Source: Montifringilla adamsi (Eukaryota > Chordata > Aves > Passeriformes > Passeridae). Taken from it: 64,000 nt of DNA. A program made the translations under genes and the position numbers. Shown here one piece after another: positions 1-12,200 of this stretch (positions within the stretch are counted from its first letter, which is position 1; each line of letters opens with the position of its first letter). Below the pieces are notes generated by a model. The model worked only from the letters and a program-made list of their open reading frames with translations, was not told the origin of the DNA and made no database searches. The stretch covers positions 1,302,001 through 1,366,000 of the forward strand of contig JAGGNK010010337.1 of NCBI GenBank assembly GCA_017590115.1. The letters are read 5' to 3'.

Positions 1-1702
1 TCAAAAGTCTTGATCTGTGCAATTAATCAGTGGAAGTTTGTGCTGCAATAGCTTTGAAGAAACAATAGTTTCAGTGAACTATCGAGTGGCTCTAGTTAGG
101 GCTTTTATAAATATTATGGTATTATTGGAGCACTGCATAATTGCAGAAAAGCATTTTTATGCATTACAGTTAAGTCTAACCCCAAACTTTGGAAATATGT
201 TCAGCAAAGTATTTCATGAACTCCCTTCATGTTCCCACCTTAAATGGGAATAAGGAGAGGTCAGGTATTTTGTATTTCTGTCCTTTGACATGCACTGTAG
301 ATGCTCTTTGGCTAACTGACTTGAGTCTCTTACATGGGCTAGTGCATATGGAAATCTCAAAAGATTCCATCTGAGTTTCTGATGGAGTAGTCTACCTTAA
401 TTTGACCCTTAATGCTGAGTCAGGCTCATCTTTTTACTGAGTGTGATAGAAGGAGATGTCTTTTCAGCTCAGTCCTGAGAGGAGGTCATGACCACCATCC
501 CTCATGTTGTCTTAACTCTGCAATGAATTTTGAGCACTTGCTGATTTCATTGTGCTTTGGACTAGGCCCATGTGTGACTCTGCTTACTGCTCCTTCCTTT
601 AATGTACCTGAATGAGGTGCTTCTAAGTGTCCTCACCATGCATGAACTCCAGCCTCACCCCATGCCCTGCATCCCCTACATTAGATAAATGCAATTCCTT
701 TAAAAGCCACTTCTCTGTAAATACAGAGGCTTGTGGCTTTCTGTGAGGACTTTGCTGTGTTCTGTACAAGAGTCAGGGTCTGCTCTGGTGCTGAGGGCAT
801 CATTAAGAATGCTCTACACACAGACCTCGTGGTTGTGGTAAGAGCGGTGACTTTCATGATGTCAGTGATGGCTGTGGGCATAGAGGCAACAGCTCCAAGT
901 TTTCCTAGTTCTTTGATGTTCAGACAAAAGCATCCAACATAGTACTGTGGAACCATTACATTAGATCACAGATTACTGAGACATGCAGAATCTGAGAAAT
1001 GGCACTTATAGACGATATTTTCTACAAAAGTGGAGTTTTTAAGATAGTTCTAAAATAAAACCTCCTGTAGAGGACATGGCAAAAAAATCCCTGTTGAATG
1101 TATGTGTACAGTAATTGCAGTTCCCTGTCTGTGTGGGGAGCAAGGTGAAGAGAAGTTTCTCTGCTGCTAGGGAAACTGTGAGAGCCCACTCTCACAGTGC
1201 ATGGATTTAGGTTGTTTTACCCTGGCATTACCAGGACTAAGGTTTAGCCATGGTAGAGCTCTCTCCTTGACTCTGGGCTTGGATGACAGTGCTTTAGGCA
1301 TTGGGAGTGACAGAGAGAAGTCTGTGTGATATCACTGTGTGTAGTATATTGATACTGGCTCTCCTTTTATTAGCTTGAAACAAAATGGATTAGATGAACA
1401 AAAGGGATTCCTTGGACGCTCCATTCAATTATTTCACAGTGACAGCCCGGGAAAAACACAGTCTATTGCCTGGATGTAGCAGTTCCTACTTCTGATCAGA
1501 AAACAATGTGACATTTTCAGCACATCAGTGTTTAAGCAGTGGCTCCACAGTTTGAGCCAACACTTCATCTTCTGACATTCCAGCCAACAATCCCAACTGC
1601 TTTCCAGAAACTTCTCCTCCAGAGTTTCAGCTGTAGTCAAGGTCTCGTGACAGGGATAGTCCTGGCCATGCACTTGCAGGGACATTGTGAGGCACAACAC
1701 AA

Positions 1703-1726
1703 CTCAATTACTCAATTACTCAATTA
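1703..1726. repeat. Short tandem repeat (CTCAATTA)x3
   Basis: Three exact, contiguous copies of the octamer CTCAATTA are visible. The array is too short to be a minisatellite and probably arose by replication slippage. Confidence 0.85.
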
Positions 1727-2760
1727 TTAAGATGGGGAAACAAGTGGAATAAAATGACTCCTTGTAAGAGAAAAATTATTCAACCATTTATTAAGTAGAC
1801 CAAGACACTGAAGGTATTCCAGCATGGAATTGGACAACCAGAGCTATTACTTTGACACTTCCCATTTTCCTTTTTTTTAGTGGGAATTTCAACAGCATTT
1901 CTGATAGCATCAAATCAACCCAAAAGTTTCCTTTACCATTCTTAGTAGCTCCACTTAGTGGCTACTGGGATAACACAGGGTTTCCCTCAGCACCTGTAAC
2001 CTGTTGCTGTGGTGCTCATCCTCCTTCCCTCCATCCTATTGGATCCTTCAGGCACACAGGCTGGGATCGCTGCAGGAATGTCAGAGACTAACAAGTGCAC
2101 TAATTGCAGAGTGAGAAAGAACACCTGCTGATTCTCAGCTGAGTTATCCTCGTAGCAAACCTTATGTTTCTGAATGTTTCTCTATCGAGTTCTTGTGTAG
2201 CTGAGATTTCCTTTGGAAATTCGTGGGTCGTACGGAGCACTGAATCACAGCAGCTCAGCAAGCAGCCTTCCACCTTCATGGATGACACTCCTGCTTGGAA
2301 TCAGCGACTGATTCCTCTGCAGGCTTTCTGCTCTTTGAATCCTCTTCCATTTGATTTCTGGCTTTTGGGGATGAATGTATCTCCCTGCGCACTCTATTTA
2401 CTAGGGAATGTGATTTTCAGGAGATATTAGGAATGCTCGAAGAATACTTTGGGGGACAAATTCTTCAGAGGGGCAGAGAAATCTGGCTTCAGGAAGGTGA
2501 GATGCCAACTGTCCTTTATGCAAAAGCTTGAAGTACTACCCAAAAGCTTAAACTAAAAATAGCTGAAGCAGTGGAGATATTTTGGTGTGGAAGGAGCAGA
2601 GAAGTGATTGTCGGTGCATAGCTGTGAACATAAATAAATATTGGCCTTTCAAGGGTGTAATATCTGTTTTCTCCAAGTAAGGCAAACTCCTAATAGCTGT
2701 CTTTAAAAAGTGGTTATTTTGGAGAATGGAGTAAGTGTTGTAGTTGTGCATTTGCAGAAA

Positions 2761-2791
2761 TGTCTAGAGCACCCTGCCAGAGCTCTAGACA
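2761..2791. repeat. Inverted repeat, 10-bp perfect arms
   Basis: TGTCTAGAGC at 2761-2770 is the exact reverse complement of GCTCTAGACA at 2782-2791, with an 11-base spacer. It would form a small stem-loop. No T-run or gene end lies beside it, so no terminator role is implied. A 10-bp inverted repeat can occur by chance in a window of this size. Confidence 0.8.
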
Positions 2792-4254
2792 ATTCTGCAT
2801 GACTTTGTCTAATCCAGGTAATGTTCAGAACAGTGGCTATGTAATATATGCAATACTTGGGCATTATGTCAGCTCTGTAAGTTACTGCAGTGAAAATTAA
2901 TAACTTTCTCCTTTGTAATTAAGCACTTGTCTCTCTTGTGGCCTGCTGAAGCAGTGAGGCAGGAAGGAGTAGTGATTCCCAGGTCCAATTGTGTAACCAT
3001 GGAGCTGCTGCCTGGATGACAAAGTCTCAAAGGAGCAGAGGGCTCACAGAAGATAGCTTCCCTAGGCAGCTATGGGACCTTGCTGGGTAGGGGAGAAGCA
3101 GAAAGGATTGATACACTGGGAAAAGACACATCCAGCTCTTGTAGGTAGACCTTGGGAGCAAAGAGGTGCCTGTTTCTGGGGCATGCATTTGGTGTACACA
3201 AAATTTCCAGTATTTAGCTGCAGGTTTTTCCCCCTTCTTATTTGGTAAAGACCACATTGTATCTAGAGAAGGAACCTGCTTTTTAGTTCACTAGCTACAG
3301 TTTGTTCATATTTATTTCAAGTCTCCACATCCAGTGACCTTTACTACTTAGGAGTCAAATAATGTTTTTCATAAAGCAAGCCAAAGGTGGTACTTCAGCT
3401 TCCTTTAACTTGGTGTACTGAGCACTGAGCAGCCTATTGGATTGATGTGATGAACCATATGGATCTCAGACCAGGACTAAATCATGGCAAATATAAGTTC
3501 TTGCTTGGATGCTTAATTTTTTTCTTCTGTAAGTCTAAAAATGCATGTACAAGCTCTTCTCTCCCACTTTATATGTACCATAAAAGAAGCTAATAGCATA
3601 ACAGTTAATGTCACAAGTGACCTATTTTAAAACATTACTTAGAGTCACTTATTTCAGCACTGTCTGTGCTGAAATTTTCTATTTTGGATGCATGCTTCAG
3701 CCCACTTCTGTCTGTTTGAAATGAAAAAAAAATCCTATTCTTTTCAGGAAAAAAGAAGGCAAAGTAAATTTTGTGTGTTCTTACACATCTTTGATCAGCT
3801 CCATCACACTCTTCAGCCTCAATCTAAAAGTTTTGTTGGATCATTATCTTTTGCTGTTCCAGTGAAAATCCATTAGGGAAAACACTGAAAAATCTGTTCT
3901 TTCACTTGATCAGTAGAGATTTGGTATCTGAATTCCCTGAAATTACTGTCTGTACAGCAAGCAAGCATGATATTGCAGGCATTGAGTAAAATCTTGTCAG
4001 AGATCACTTTTCCTAAAATTTTAGGCTATTGTGGCATCAAGCACTGGAAGTTCAAAAATAAGCTGACCCAGAGCAGTGCAGCACTTGGTGCTGGGGATGC
4101 TGAGGTGGGGAATTCAGCTCCTGGTTCCAAGTACAGTGCAGACCATCAAGGCTGAAAGTGAGGAGATGCTCCTGGGCTTTTGAGGTTCTCTTTTTACAGC
4201 TGCTCAGACTGAGCTGGAGGAAAACATCCTGAGCTGAGGAGCTGTGAAAGGACT

Positions 4255-4450
4255 TGGCTAGGATCGGACCTTAAAGGGAGCAAGAAAGAACAAGGGATAC
4301 TGCCACTGGCATGAGTGATGGCAGAAAAATTAGAGGACTATGGATATAGGTTGGGATAGGAGGCAGAAAGAAAAGAGGTGGGATTGGAAACCTGAGGGTA
4401 ATGGGTAGGAGGGAGGCTGGGACTAACAAACAGGCATAAGAAGAGGAATA
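4255..4450 (+). other. Purine-rich tract
   Basis: The plus strand is strongly enriched in A and G, with many GGAGG, AGAAAG and GGAAA-type words and few pyrimidine runs. No repeat unit is evident. It may be a decayed polypurine microsatellite. I see no gene here. Confidence 0.4.
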
Positions 4451-4942
4451 TGTACTCCTAAGGTGAATCTGAACAAGCTATAGAATACAGCATGAAACAG
4501 AAGGTTAGAATGGGAAACTCAGACTGGAGGAATTTAGGGGCTGCATTTCCAAAAATATTGATGCAAGGCAAGGACTGGGAGTGGGGGGAAGAACGTGAGA
4601 GAGAAGTCTTTGCAGTGGAAAGCAGCAGAAGGCCACCAAAGATAGACCTGAGAGGCAGAGCCAAGAAACATGGTGCCCTGTGCTGCCGAATTTCCTGGGA
4701 AAGCTGCATGCATCCCAGCCCAGCCTCCCTTCAGCCTGCTCCACGTGCAGACTCTGCCGTTGCTCCTTCCACTCACGTGGCCAAAGCCTCTGCTGTGGAC
4801 CATGAAGTGCCAGCCCTGTATTTCAGTATCACTGCCATTCCACACAATAGGTTTTTTCAGGCTTTCTTTTCTCTCCCTTTCTGTATTTTTTTAAGCAACC
4901 TATGAAATTATAGATAAAAGGGTACAAAACCATGAATGTTGC

Positions 4943-4990
4943 AATAAAACCAAGCACTATTAAAAAAAAAAAAGGAAAAGGAAAAAGAAT
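4943..4990 (+). repeat. AATAAA followed by an A-rich tract
   Basis: AATAAA at 4943-4948 is followed 13 bases later by a run of 12 A (4962-4973), then A-rich sequence broken by GG. The arrangement resembles the 3' end of a reverse-transcribed mRNA. The upstream sequence shows no recognisable coding remnant and no target-site duplication is obvious, so a simple A-rich tract is just as likely. Confidence 0.4.
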
Positions 4991-5500
4991 AATGCTGTCC
5001 ATGAAGCCTTAATTGGGCCCCCTTGTGTGTATACATTTTGATACTGTCTCTAATTACATGGTCACACACTGCTTTTCCCATGGACCCCTGCATTGTTCTG
5101 TGCACTAAGTAGAAGGTGATTGCTGAATGAGCACAGCTTTAAGTTGTTTTATTCTCTCTGTTGTACGGGTAGTCCCAGGCCTGCCTTACTGCAGACTGCC
5201 CAAGACCAACACAGAATCACTGATTTGATTTCCTTGTGGGTTTTCCATTGCTGTCTGTTTTGAAAACAGTAACATTTATTTTCGAAATGCACTCGCTCCC
5301 AGATGTGTGGTGAGGCTCTCCGCTCCCACCTGTGCAAAAGGAGAGGCAGGCTGGCTGAGTGTGGTGTGGCAGGGCTGATGTTCTCCTGGTACCATGGGGT
5401 AGGTGCTCAAACCAGGCTGCTCCTGACTCCACAGTGCAGCTGATGGGCACAGTCTGCTGTGACATGGACCTCTTTCTCAGGACACACAAAGGGAAGATAG

Positions 5501-5663
5501 CACAAACAGTGAATGCTGTGGAAAGGTGGGCTTGGGAGGTTACCACAAACAGTGAATGCTGTGGGAAGGTGGGCTTGGGAGGGTACCACAAACAGTGAAT
5601 GCTGTGGGAAGGTGGGCTTGGGAGGTTACCACAAACAGTGAATGCTGTGGGAAGGTGAGCTTG
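5501..5663. repeat. 43-bp minisatellite, about 3.7 copies
   Basis: The word GAATGCTGTG begins at 5511, 5554, 5597 and 5640, giving an exact 43-base period. The units contain GGAAGGTGGGCTTGGGAGG followed by TTACCACAAACAGT. The copies differ by only a few substitutions (for example GGAAAGG against GGGAAGG, and GTTACC against GGTACC), so the array is young or homogenised. The period is not a multiple of three, so one unit runs through all three frames and yields spurious repetitive peptides. There are no unique spacers between units, so this is not CRISPR-like. Copy number is probably polymorphic. Confidence 0.95.
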
Positions 5664-6336
5664 TCTTCAGCTGTAATCTGCTAGGGCAGAACTGCAGAGT
5701 GTCAGCCCAGTGGCCCTTCATTACTTGAGTTCCTTGCCCTATTTCTCTCTTTTTCTCCTGGTCTCTGACTGAAGATGGGACATGCAGGGAGTCTTCTTTT
5801 ACTGAGGAGGACAAATTCAGAGTGTGGGTTTGGTATAGATGGTTTGAGACTATCTGGGAAGAGCTGTGCAGTCAGACAGTGTAATCATGGGCATATGTAG
5901 GGTGGGGACTGAATTAAGGGACTGCAGAAGATCTTAATTATGGCACCTGAAACTTCTGACTGCTTTGCTTTGCAACCCTAATGACGTTATAATTTAGTTT
6001 GGGTGTACATATGCTTAATATATAATATACATGTGTTTCTTCACTTATGAAAAGATGTTAACAGGCTGCACTCTTCAAATACTTTTATAAAAATTCTGAA
6101 TTTAGCTTTCTGAACAGGTTTTTGAAATCAATACAGAGAGAGCTGCTAACAGGAGGTAAACTACAAACCACAAACACTTTCAATAGGATAGCTCTTTTTA
6201 TATAACATTTGATATCATTTTCACAGCATGATCTCTACTTTCATACTGTGATAGCTTTTACCTGGAGTTTAGATGATTCATTTTTGTAGTGGATACTTAA
6301 CTTTTATATGAGAAAAATGCAAGAGAAGCCAGCACA

Positions 6337-6382
6337 GCATTAAATGAGCTATAGTTGCAGCATTAAATGAACTACAGTACAG
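6337..6382. repeat. Imperfect 23-bp tandem duplication
   Basis: GCATTAAATGAGCTATAG is repeated 23 bases later as GCATTAAATGAACTACAG, with a few substitutions. It is a local slippage-type duplication with no sign of function. Confidence 0.75.
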
Positions 6383-8359
6383 TAATCATGTTGAATGCTC
6401 AGATCCTTGCCATCTCACAGGGTTGGATTCATGAAGGCTCTATTGATTCATAAGTGAGGAGATATGGAGGAATGGAATTCTCTCTCAGTTTTTGGCATAT
6501 CTATTCAAATTTTAAGAGTAGGTTGGCACTCAGTGATTGTTTAGTAATTGTTAGAAATCCCTGTAGGATTCTGCCTGAACATTTGCTCTGATTTCCTATT
6601 GGTGTGGGTCTCAGGGAGCCATGTGGCTGTGTTGCTGGCTTGTCCTTATGTTTTCTTTCCCTGAAGCTCTTAAAAATAATTCAGAAAAACTTAGTTTTAC
6701 GCTGACTTCTACAGTAATCACTGAGACAGGGAGGAACATTTTTGTTATATTTTTACATTTATGATGATTATTCTTTCAAAGAGACCCAGATTTTTGTGTG
6801 GTTTATATGGACTGCATGGAACTAAGTCTGTTATTTCAGCTTTTCTGGTAAATGATCACAGTTGTTGAGGCTTTCTAGGCTACCCTGCCAAGCTTCTGGT
6901 TTCACATGTCTGTGACTTCTTATGAACCATTTTAAAGTGAAGTTTTCTATATATAAAATTCCCAACAGTTTTCGTGTCTACTTATTCCTGAATAATGCAA
7001 AAATGAAAAAACTAAAAAATATTGGTTTGATACTGTTGAAAAATAGTTTAAAGATAAAAATTGAGTATTTGCTTTATTTCCTCTGTTCAGCCTGTCATCA
7101 ACCTCTACTCCCTTCATGTTTCCATCACACTCTTATTCTTCATTTCCTGTCCAAGAAACCTACATTGGAATACAAAAATGTGAAATGGCCTGACAGTCAC
7201 ATGCTATTAAAAATCTGTCAAACTTGAGGTTAGTCATCAGAAATCTTCTCATCAGAGTTTCTGGAGGGAAAGAACAAATCAATAATATTAGAAAAAATTG
7301 AGCTGGACTAATTCTTTAAAATTCTAGTCAAGATTTTTATTTGTAATTTAGTCCTTGCTTTAGAAAAAAAAAAGATAAAGGAAAGCTTTCCTCCTTACGA
7401 GAAGCCAGACACCCCTTGCTCATTTCAAAACAAAGAGAAAATATTGTAGGTCTTCTAGTGTTTTTATAAACTGATTCTACCAAAAAGTATCTTGCAGGAT
7501 CTGTCTTGCACTTGGTCAAGATGAAGGAGTTTGACCCTTTCTACTCTTGTCACATATATTGTAAAGCTATTTTGAAATGATTGAGACAATTGTCTGAGCC
7601 TGGCAAGCGTTGCCAATAGGTGCTGCAAGCCCTACCCTGGCGTTTCAGGTTGGAAAGGTTTGAAATCACCCTTGGTGATTATCTCCTGTACTTTTCTGTG
7701 CTGAGCAGCATACTGTGTCTAATCAATATTTCTTCTGCTCCCCGAGGTTCTTAATTCACACGCTCAGAAAACTTCATGTTTTGTATTCCTTGAGGTACCC
7801 CCTACAAAACCTCAGATACACACAGGAATGCACATTCAAGGCCCCCTGCTTGCACCCCATCTGTCTGAGCTTATCTCCGAGAATGACTGAGTGAGGTTTG
7901 CTTTACAACTCCAGTTTTGTGTGTAGGCACTCTCCTCTCTCTTTTGATTCTCCACTGGAGCTCAGGACACAGATTTTACCTACAGCAGGATTTGCAGTGC
8001 ATGCCTGACTCTCGTGCTGGCTGCTGTCTGCTCCTCTGTTCAAGAATTGCATATCTGAACTCATTTCTAGGAGGTTAAATTATGCCTAACCTGAAGTAGA
8101 ATAATGTTCTTTCCAGCGTCTCCTAAAATAATTTTTATTTCTAATGGGGTAGGGATCCTAGCCAAGGTCACAGCCTGGGCATGCTGGCTGCTGTACAAAC
8201 ATGTTATGACAGTCACTCTCCAGAGAAGGAGCTGTAACTCCTCAGCTGATGGCTCACTGTGCTTTAGGGTTTCTGTCCCTAAAGCCAAGTTTCAATGCAT
8301 TTGGCATTTGTTTACAAGGCTGGTTTACACCTGCTGAGGACTCTGGTTAAGAACTCTGT

Positions 8360-8382
8360 TAAATTTGAGACTCTCAAATTTA
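8360..8382. repeat. 23-bp palindrome with one central base
   Basis: The 11-base arm TAAATTTGAGA (8360-8370) is followed by a single C and then its exact reverse complement TCTCAAATTTA (8372-8382). It could be a dimeric protein-binding site or chance. No neighbouring feature supports a role. Confidence 0.75.
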
Positions 8383-8934
8383 GATTTAGTTGTTTAAAAC
8401 AATAAAAATCTCGAGGATCTTGCTGGTGTTTACACTGTAGATTTCTTGAAGTGAAATTTAATCTATTTTCATGAATATATCTTTTTTCTGAGCTGTACAA
8501 ATTCAAAAAGATTCTTCTACATAGCAGAAGCCTGCTGTATGTTTAAAACATTATGAGGCATGGGGTGAGGGCAAACTCATAGGATAAGGAAATACTGGCT
8601 TTTCTGACAACCTTTTGGGAAATGGAGCCAAGTACATAATTCTGCTTCAAGAAATTACTATGTGCAGTAGACTTAAGGTTACAGTCATTTACCTTCCCCT
8701 TCATAGAATCTTCTTTCCAGTCTGGCTTTCAGTGCCCTACTGTTGCACCTCAAAGTGTATCCAAACTGGGTAGTGCTCAGGACAAGTACCTGGGGATCTC
8801 CCTCTGATGTTTTTGCATGCAGAATCCAATTAGAATCAGAGGTGGCCAGAGGGGAATCCCAAAGCTTTCCAGTCCTGGAATCCCTACAGTGAGATTGCAG
8901 TCACTGGCCTTAAATTTGAAGAAACGAGTCAAAG

Positions 8935-9290
8935 ACATTCCCTGTGAAAATTTAATTTAATTAGAAGCCCTCACATGATTTAAACTGTCTTTGATATGGT
9001 TTATTAACAGTTGTGATCCCAGATTAACATTTTCCCACTATAAATTTGGACATTGGTCTCTGACCCCTCCTTTTTTTTCGTTAGGAAAAAGATCTCTCTC
9101 GTATTACATGTAAAGATTCAGCAAATGATAAAATTATGTTATCAATGGAAAAGTTAGCCTTTTGTTTTCCTTTTCCCCAGTGTGGACATTAGAATACACA
9201 GAGATTAATTGAATAAGAATTGTGTCTATTCTTGTAAAACCCTTGTTATGAGGCTTTTAATTGTTGCTAATCTCTTAAAAAGAAAAAAAA
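8935..9290. other. Possible conserved non-coding block
   Basis: This AT-rich, high-complexity block has many homeodomain-core words (ATTA and TAAT), for example around TTTAATTTAATTAGAAG at about 8949 and GATTAATTGAATAAG near 9202. It has no repeat character and no coding potential. That texture is common in vertebrate developmental enhancers, but it does not demonstrate conservation. Confidence 0.18.
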
Positions 9291-12200
9291 GGCAATAGAT
9301 AAGTATCACGACAGGGCCACAGATGAAGTTATTGAGAAGCCAGAGACTTTAAGTCTGAATATCAATGGTGAGCTCTAGCACAAGATTTATGCCCAGTGAG
9401 ACTCTACATATTCTTATAGTCCCAGGCATCCTAGTGAGATGCTGTAAAGAGGGCCAGGCACAAAGTCAAAATTAGATTAATTTCCTTTCATCTTCAAAAG
9501 TAGCACGATGTCAACTTCACCTTGAGCTAAAATTTCTCCTCTGATCTGATAAAATCATTATTTGCCAATGGGACAATTCTGCTACCTGCTCCCCCATCCT
9601 TGCTGTGCACAGAGGCACTCTGTCTTCAGCTACAGCACATGTGGAGCTGTACCTTGGCATGAGAGCAGCTTTGATTGCAAGCAGAAGCTGCTGTGTTACC
9701 CTAGATGATACCTCTGATTAACTGGCTCATAGTTGAGGCCATAAAGGGCTTGACATCACAAATTAAGGGCAGTGTTTCACTCTCCATCTTGGATCTGCTG
9801 CTATTTGCTGATTGCATCCTGGAATTAACTTTAGTTGTACTCATAGGAGTTGTCAATAGGGAGAATAATTAGACTTCTGTCATCAAGTGAGACTTAAAAA
9901 AAGTGCACCAAGAGCTGATGGTCAGGCTGACTTTCAGTCAGAATTAGAGAAATGATTGTTACAGGTGTTCATCTGTCCACTTGCCTCATGTTTTCAAGTG
10001 CAGCCCCTCATCTCATCAGGAGGAAAACCCTCCCTCAGGCAGAACAGCTGACAGCAACTCTGTAATCTGCTGATTCTGATCCCAACAGCATTCTGAGTGA
10101 AGGGAAAAAAACAAGTGTGTTTGACCCTTGACAAACTGAGCTGCAGTATTTACCAGGATTTGGAATTATTATCTTTCACAGGGTTTAAGTATGAGCAGGT
10201 ATTTATGTAAATGATGATTTTTTGGTCAAATATTATTGGGTTTTTTCCCTTCCACCTCATTATACATTTCACTATTTTGCTTATGACATCCAGCTGTGAT
10301 CCAGGTTTACAACCAATGTTTTTACTAAAATTCACTAACTTTGTATGTAATGAAGTCCAATAATGATGTTTGTATTTTTCTGTATATAAAACCTGCTTGA
10401 AATTGGGCTACATGCAGCAAATGAAATAAGTGACAGAGGAAAGTAATGGCAAAAATGACCTGAATACGAAATAACCAGTAAGACACATTGGAAAATAAAG
10501 AAGACTTTTAACCACTATAAATTACTGCTTAGAGAAAATGCCTTTCAAAATTACTTGTAATATTTGTAGTGGGCCTACATATAAAGATTTTGTGACAAAA
10601 CACATATGTGCTGTTACACTTGGAACTGAATGTGTCCCCATATCCCAAATAATACCAGGCAGTATATCATATAGACAGTGTGTGCCCAAAATAGAGTAAT
10701 AGCTCTGAAATAGATTATTGGTAACTGGTGGTGTTGTTATAACAGAGGTTGCTGGGCTGTCATTTTATGTTCTTTTACCTGAATAGCAGGAACTTCTTTG
10801 TCTGGCCAAGCTTGCCTTGGAGTCACAGAAACTTCAGCTCAGGAGAATGTCTGGCAAATACAGCTCCACAATATTCTTTTGTGAACCTCCAGTTGTGAGG
10901 CATATCAGGGGCTTGAGCACTGCTGCTCGTCTGCTGTGTCCTGAGGTGGCCCCAAGCACTGTCTGTTCAGGCAATGGATGTGTTCTGGATCTTGGGAAAA
11001 CCTGACCACACTCTTTACTCCTTCCTGTGCTTGTTCTGCCCATCAGTGGCACAGAACCAGCTCTGCAGGTCTCCAACATCACAAGGCTTTCCAAATAAGA
11101 GTTACTCCTTGCTGCTTGTACAAGTGCAAGTCAGACACAGCCAAGGTGCGTGTTCTGCTCTGTCATGTTCTAAATCTGATTTGGCTTCCTACACTGCTTA
11201 GCAGTGGATGTGGGGGGGCAGGCAAGGTGGGATGGGATCTGTGCTGCTGTTCCAGGGCCAGTCAGTGGGATATTGCCATGATATCCCAGGTCTAACAGCT
11301 ATGCTTTTGCTATGAGCTACTCATGTCACAATCACACCCAGTCAACAGGGTGAATTTTTGGTGAGTTTTTTTTTAATTTTAATATCCAGTTTTGGAAAGT
11401 AACATGAATATTAGTAGCAGCAGATATTAATTGTGCAAATGCAGCCAGATTGTTTTTCACTTGCTTTTACCAGGAATATTTCCAAACTTTAGTTTTCAGA
11501 AAAACCTCAGACTGCTGCTACCCAGAGAGATAGAGAATACAACAGAGGATATGACCTTTCTGAATGTTTTCTTATCAGGCAGCATAAGTACTGTATGTCC
11601 CACTAAGCTGCTTCAATAGAACCTTGTCAAGTTATCACATTACTCGACATGTTGCTGATAATGAATACATAAAAGCTTTAGATATTGAGGACTCGGAGGA
11701 AATAAATAAGATTTACTGGAAAACTGCTCGACGTATATCCCAGGGCCATGTTTATTTTTTTTTTCCATGTGGATTGTGTGCTGCCTTTAGTCCCTTAGAT
11801 AAATGGAATGATGCAAGAGTTTCAGCTTCTTGAAATGTAAAGTGCAGATGTGAGCAGATAAATGAAGAAAGTAAATGGTCATCTATCTCCATTGTGGAGA
11901 ACTCAATCACATTGTAACCTTATCAGTCTTGTTCTCCAGAAGTGCCTGATATTTTACTTCTCTGCTACCACATGCTCCTCTAGCTCTGGTTGATATCTGC
12001 TATATCTTCTCTTGTCCTGTATTCTTATGAGTGTTGAGGAAGAGTTCATATTCATTTTTGTAATTTTGCCTTAGATCACTTCTGGTGACTTTGAGGAATT
12101 AAAGCCACGAACGCAAAAAACCCAAATGCAGTAGACAGAATGATGATCAGCAGCATTAAACCCTTGTGTCTCTGTGGCAGAAAGTAGCATTCAGACTTAG

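Larger units (their letters stand above)
1..5500. other. Non-coding stretch, no gene seen
   Basis: No open frame exceeds 137 codons, and none has a recognisable domain or a chain of frames with consistent splice borders. The sequence is unique-looking and moderately AT-rich. It holds only small structures, listed separately: an 8-bp triplet repeat near 1.7 kb, a hairpin near 2.77 kb, a purine-rich patch at 4.25-4.45 kb and an A-rich tract near 4.97 kb. I read it as intergenic or intronic DNA. Confidence 0.6.

Noticed and set aside
5501..5663. CRISPR-like array
   Set aside because: The 43-bp units are contiguous with no unique spacers, and the window is vertebrate-like. It is a minisatellite.
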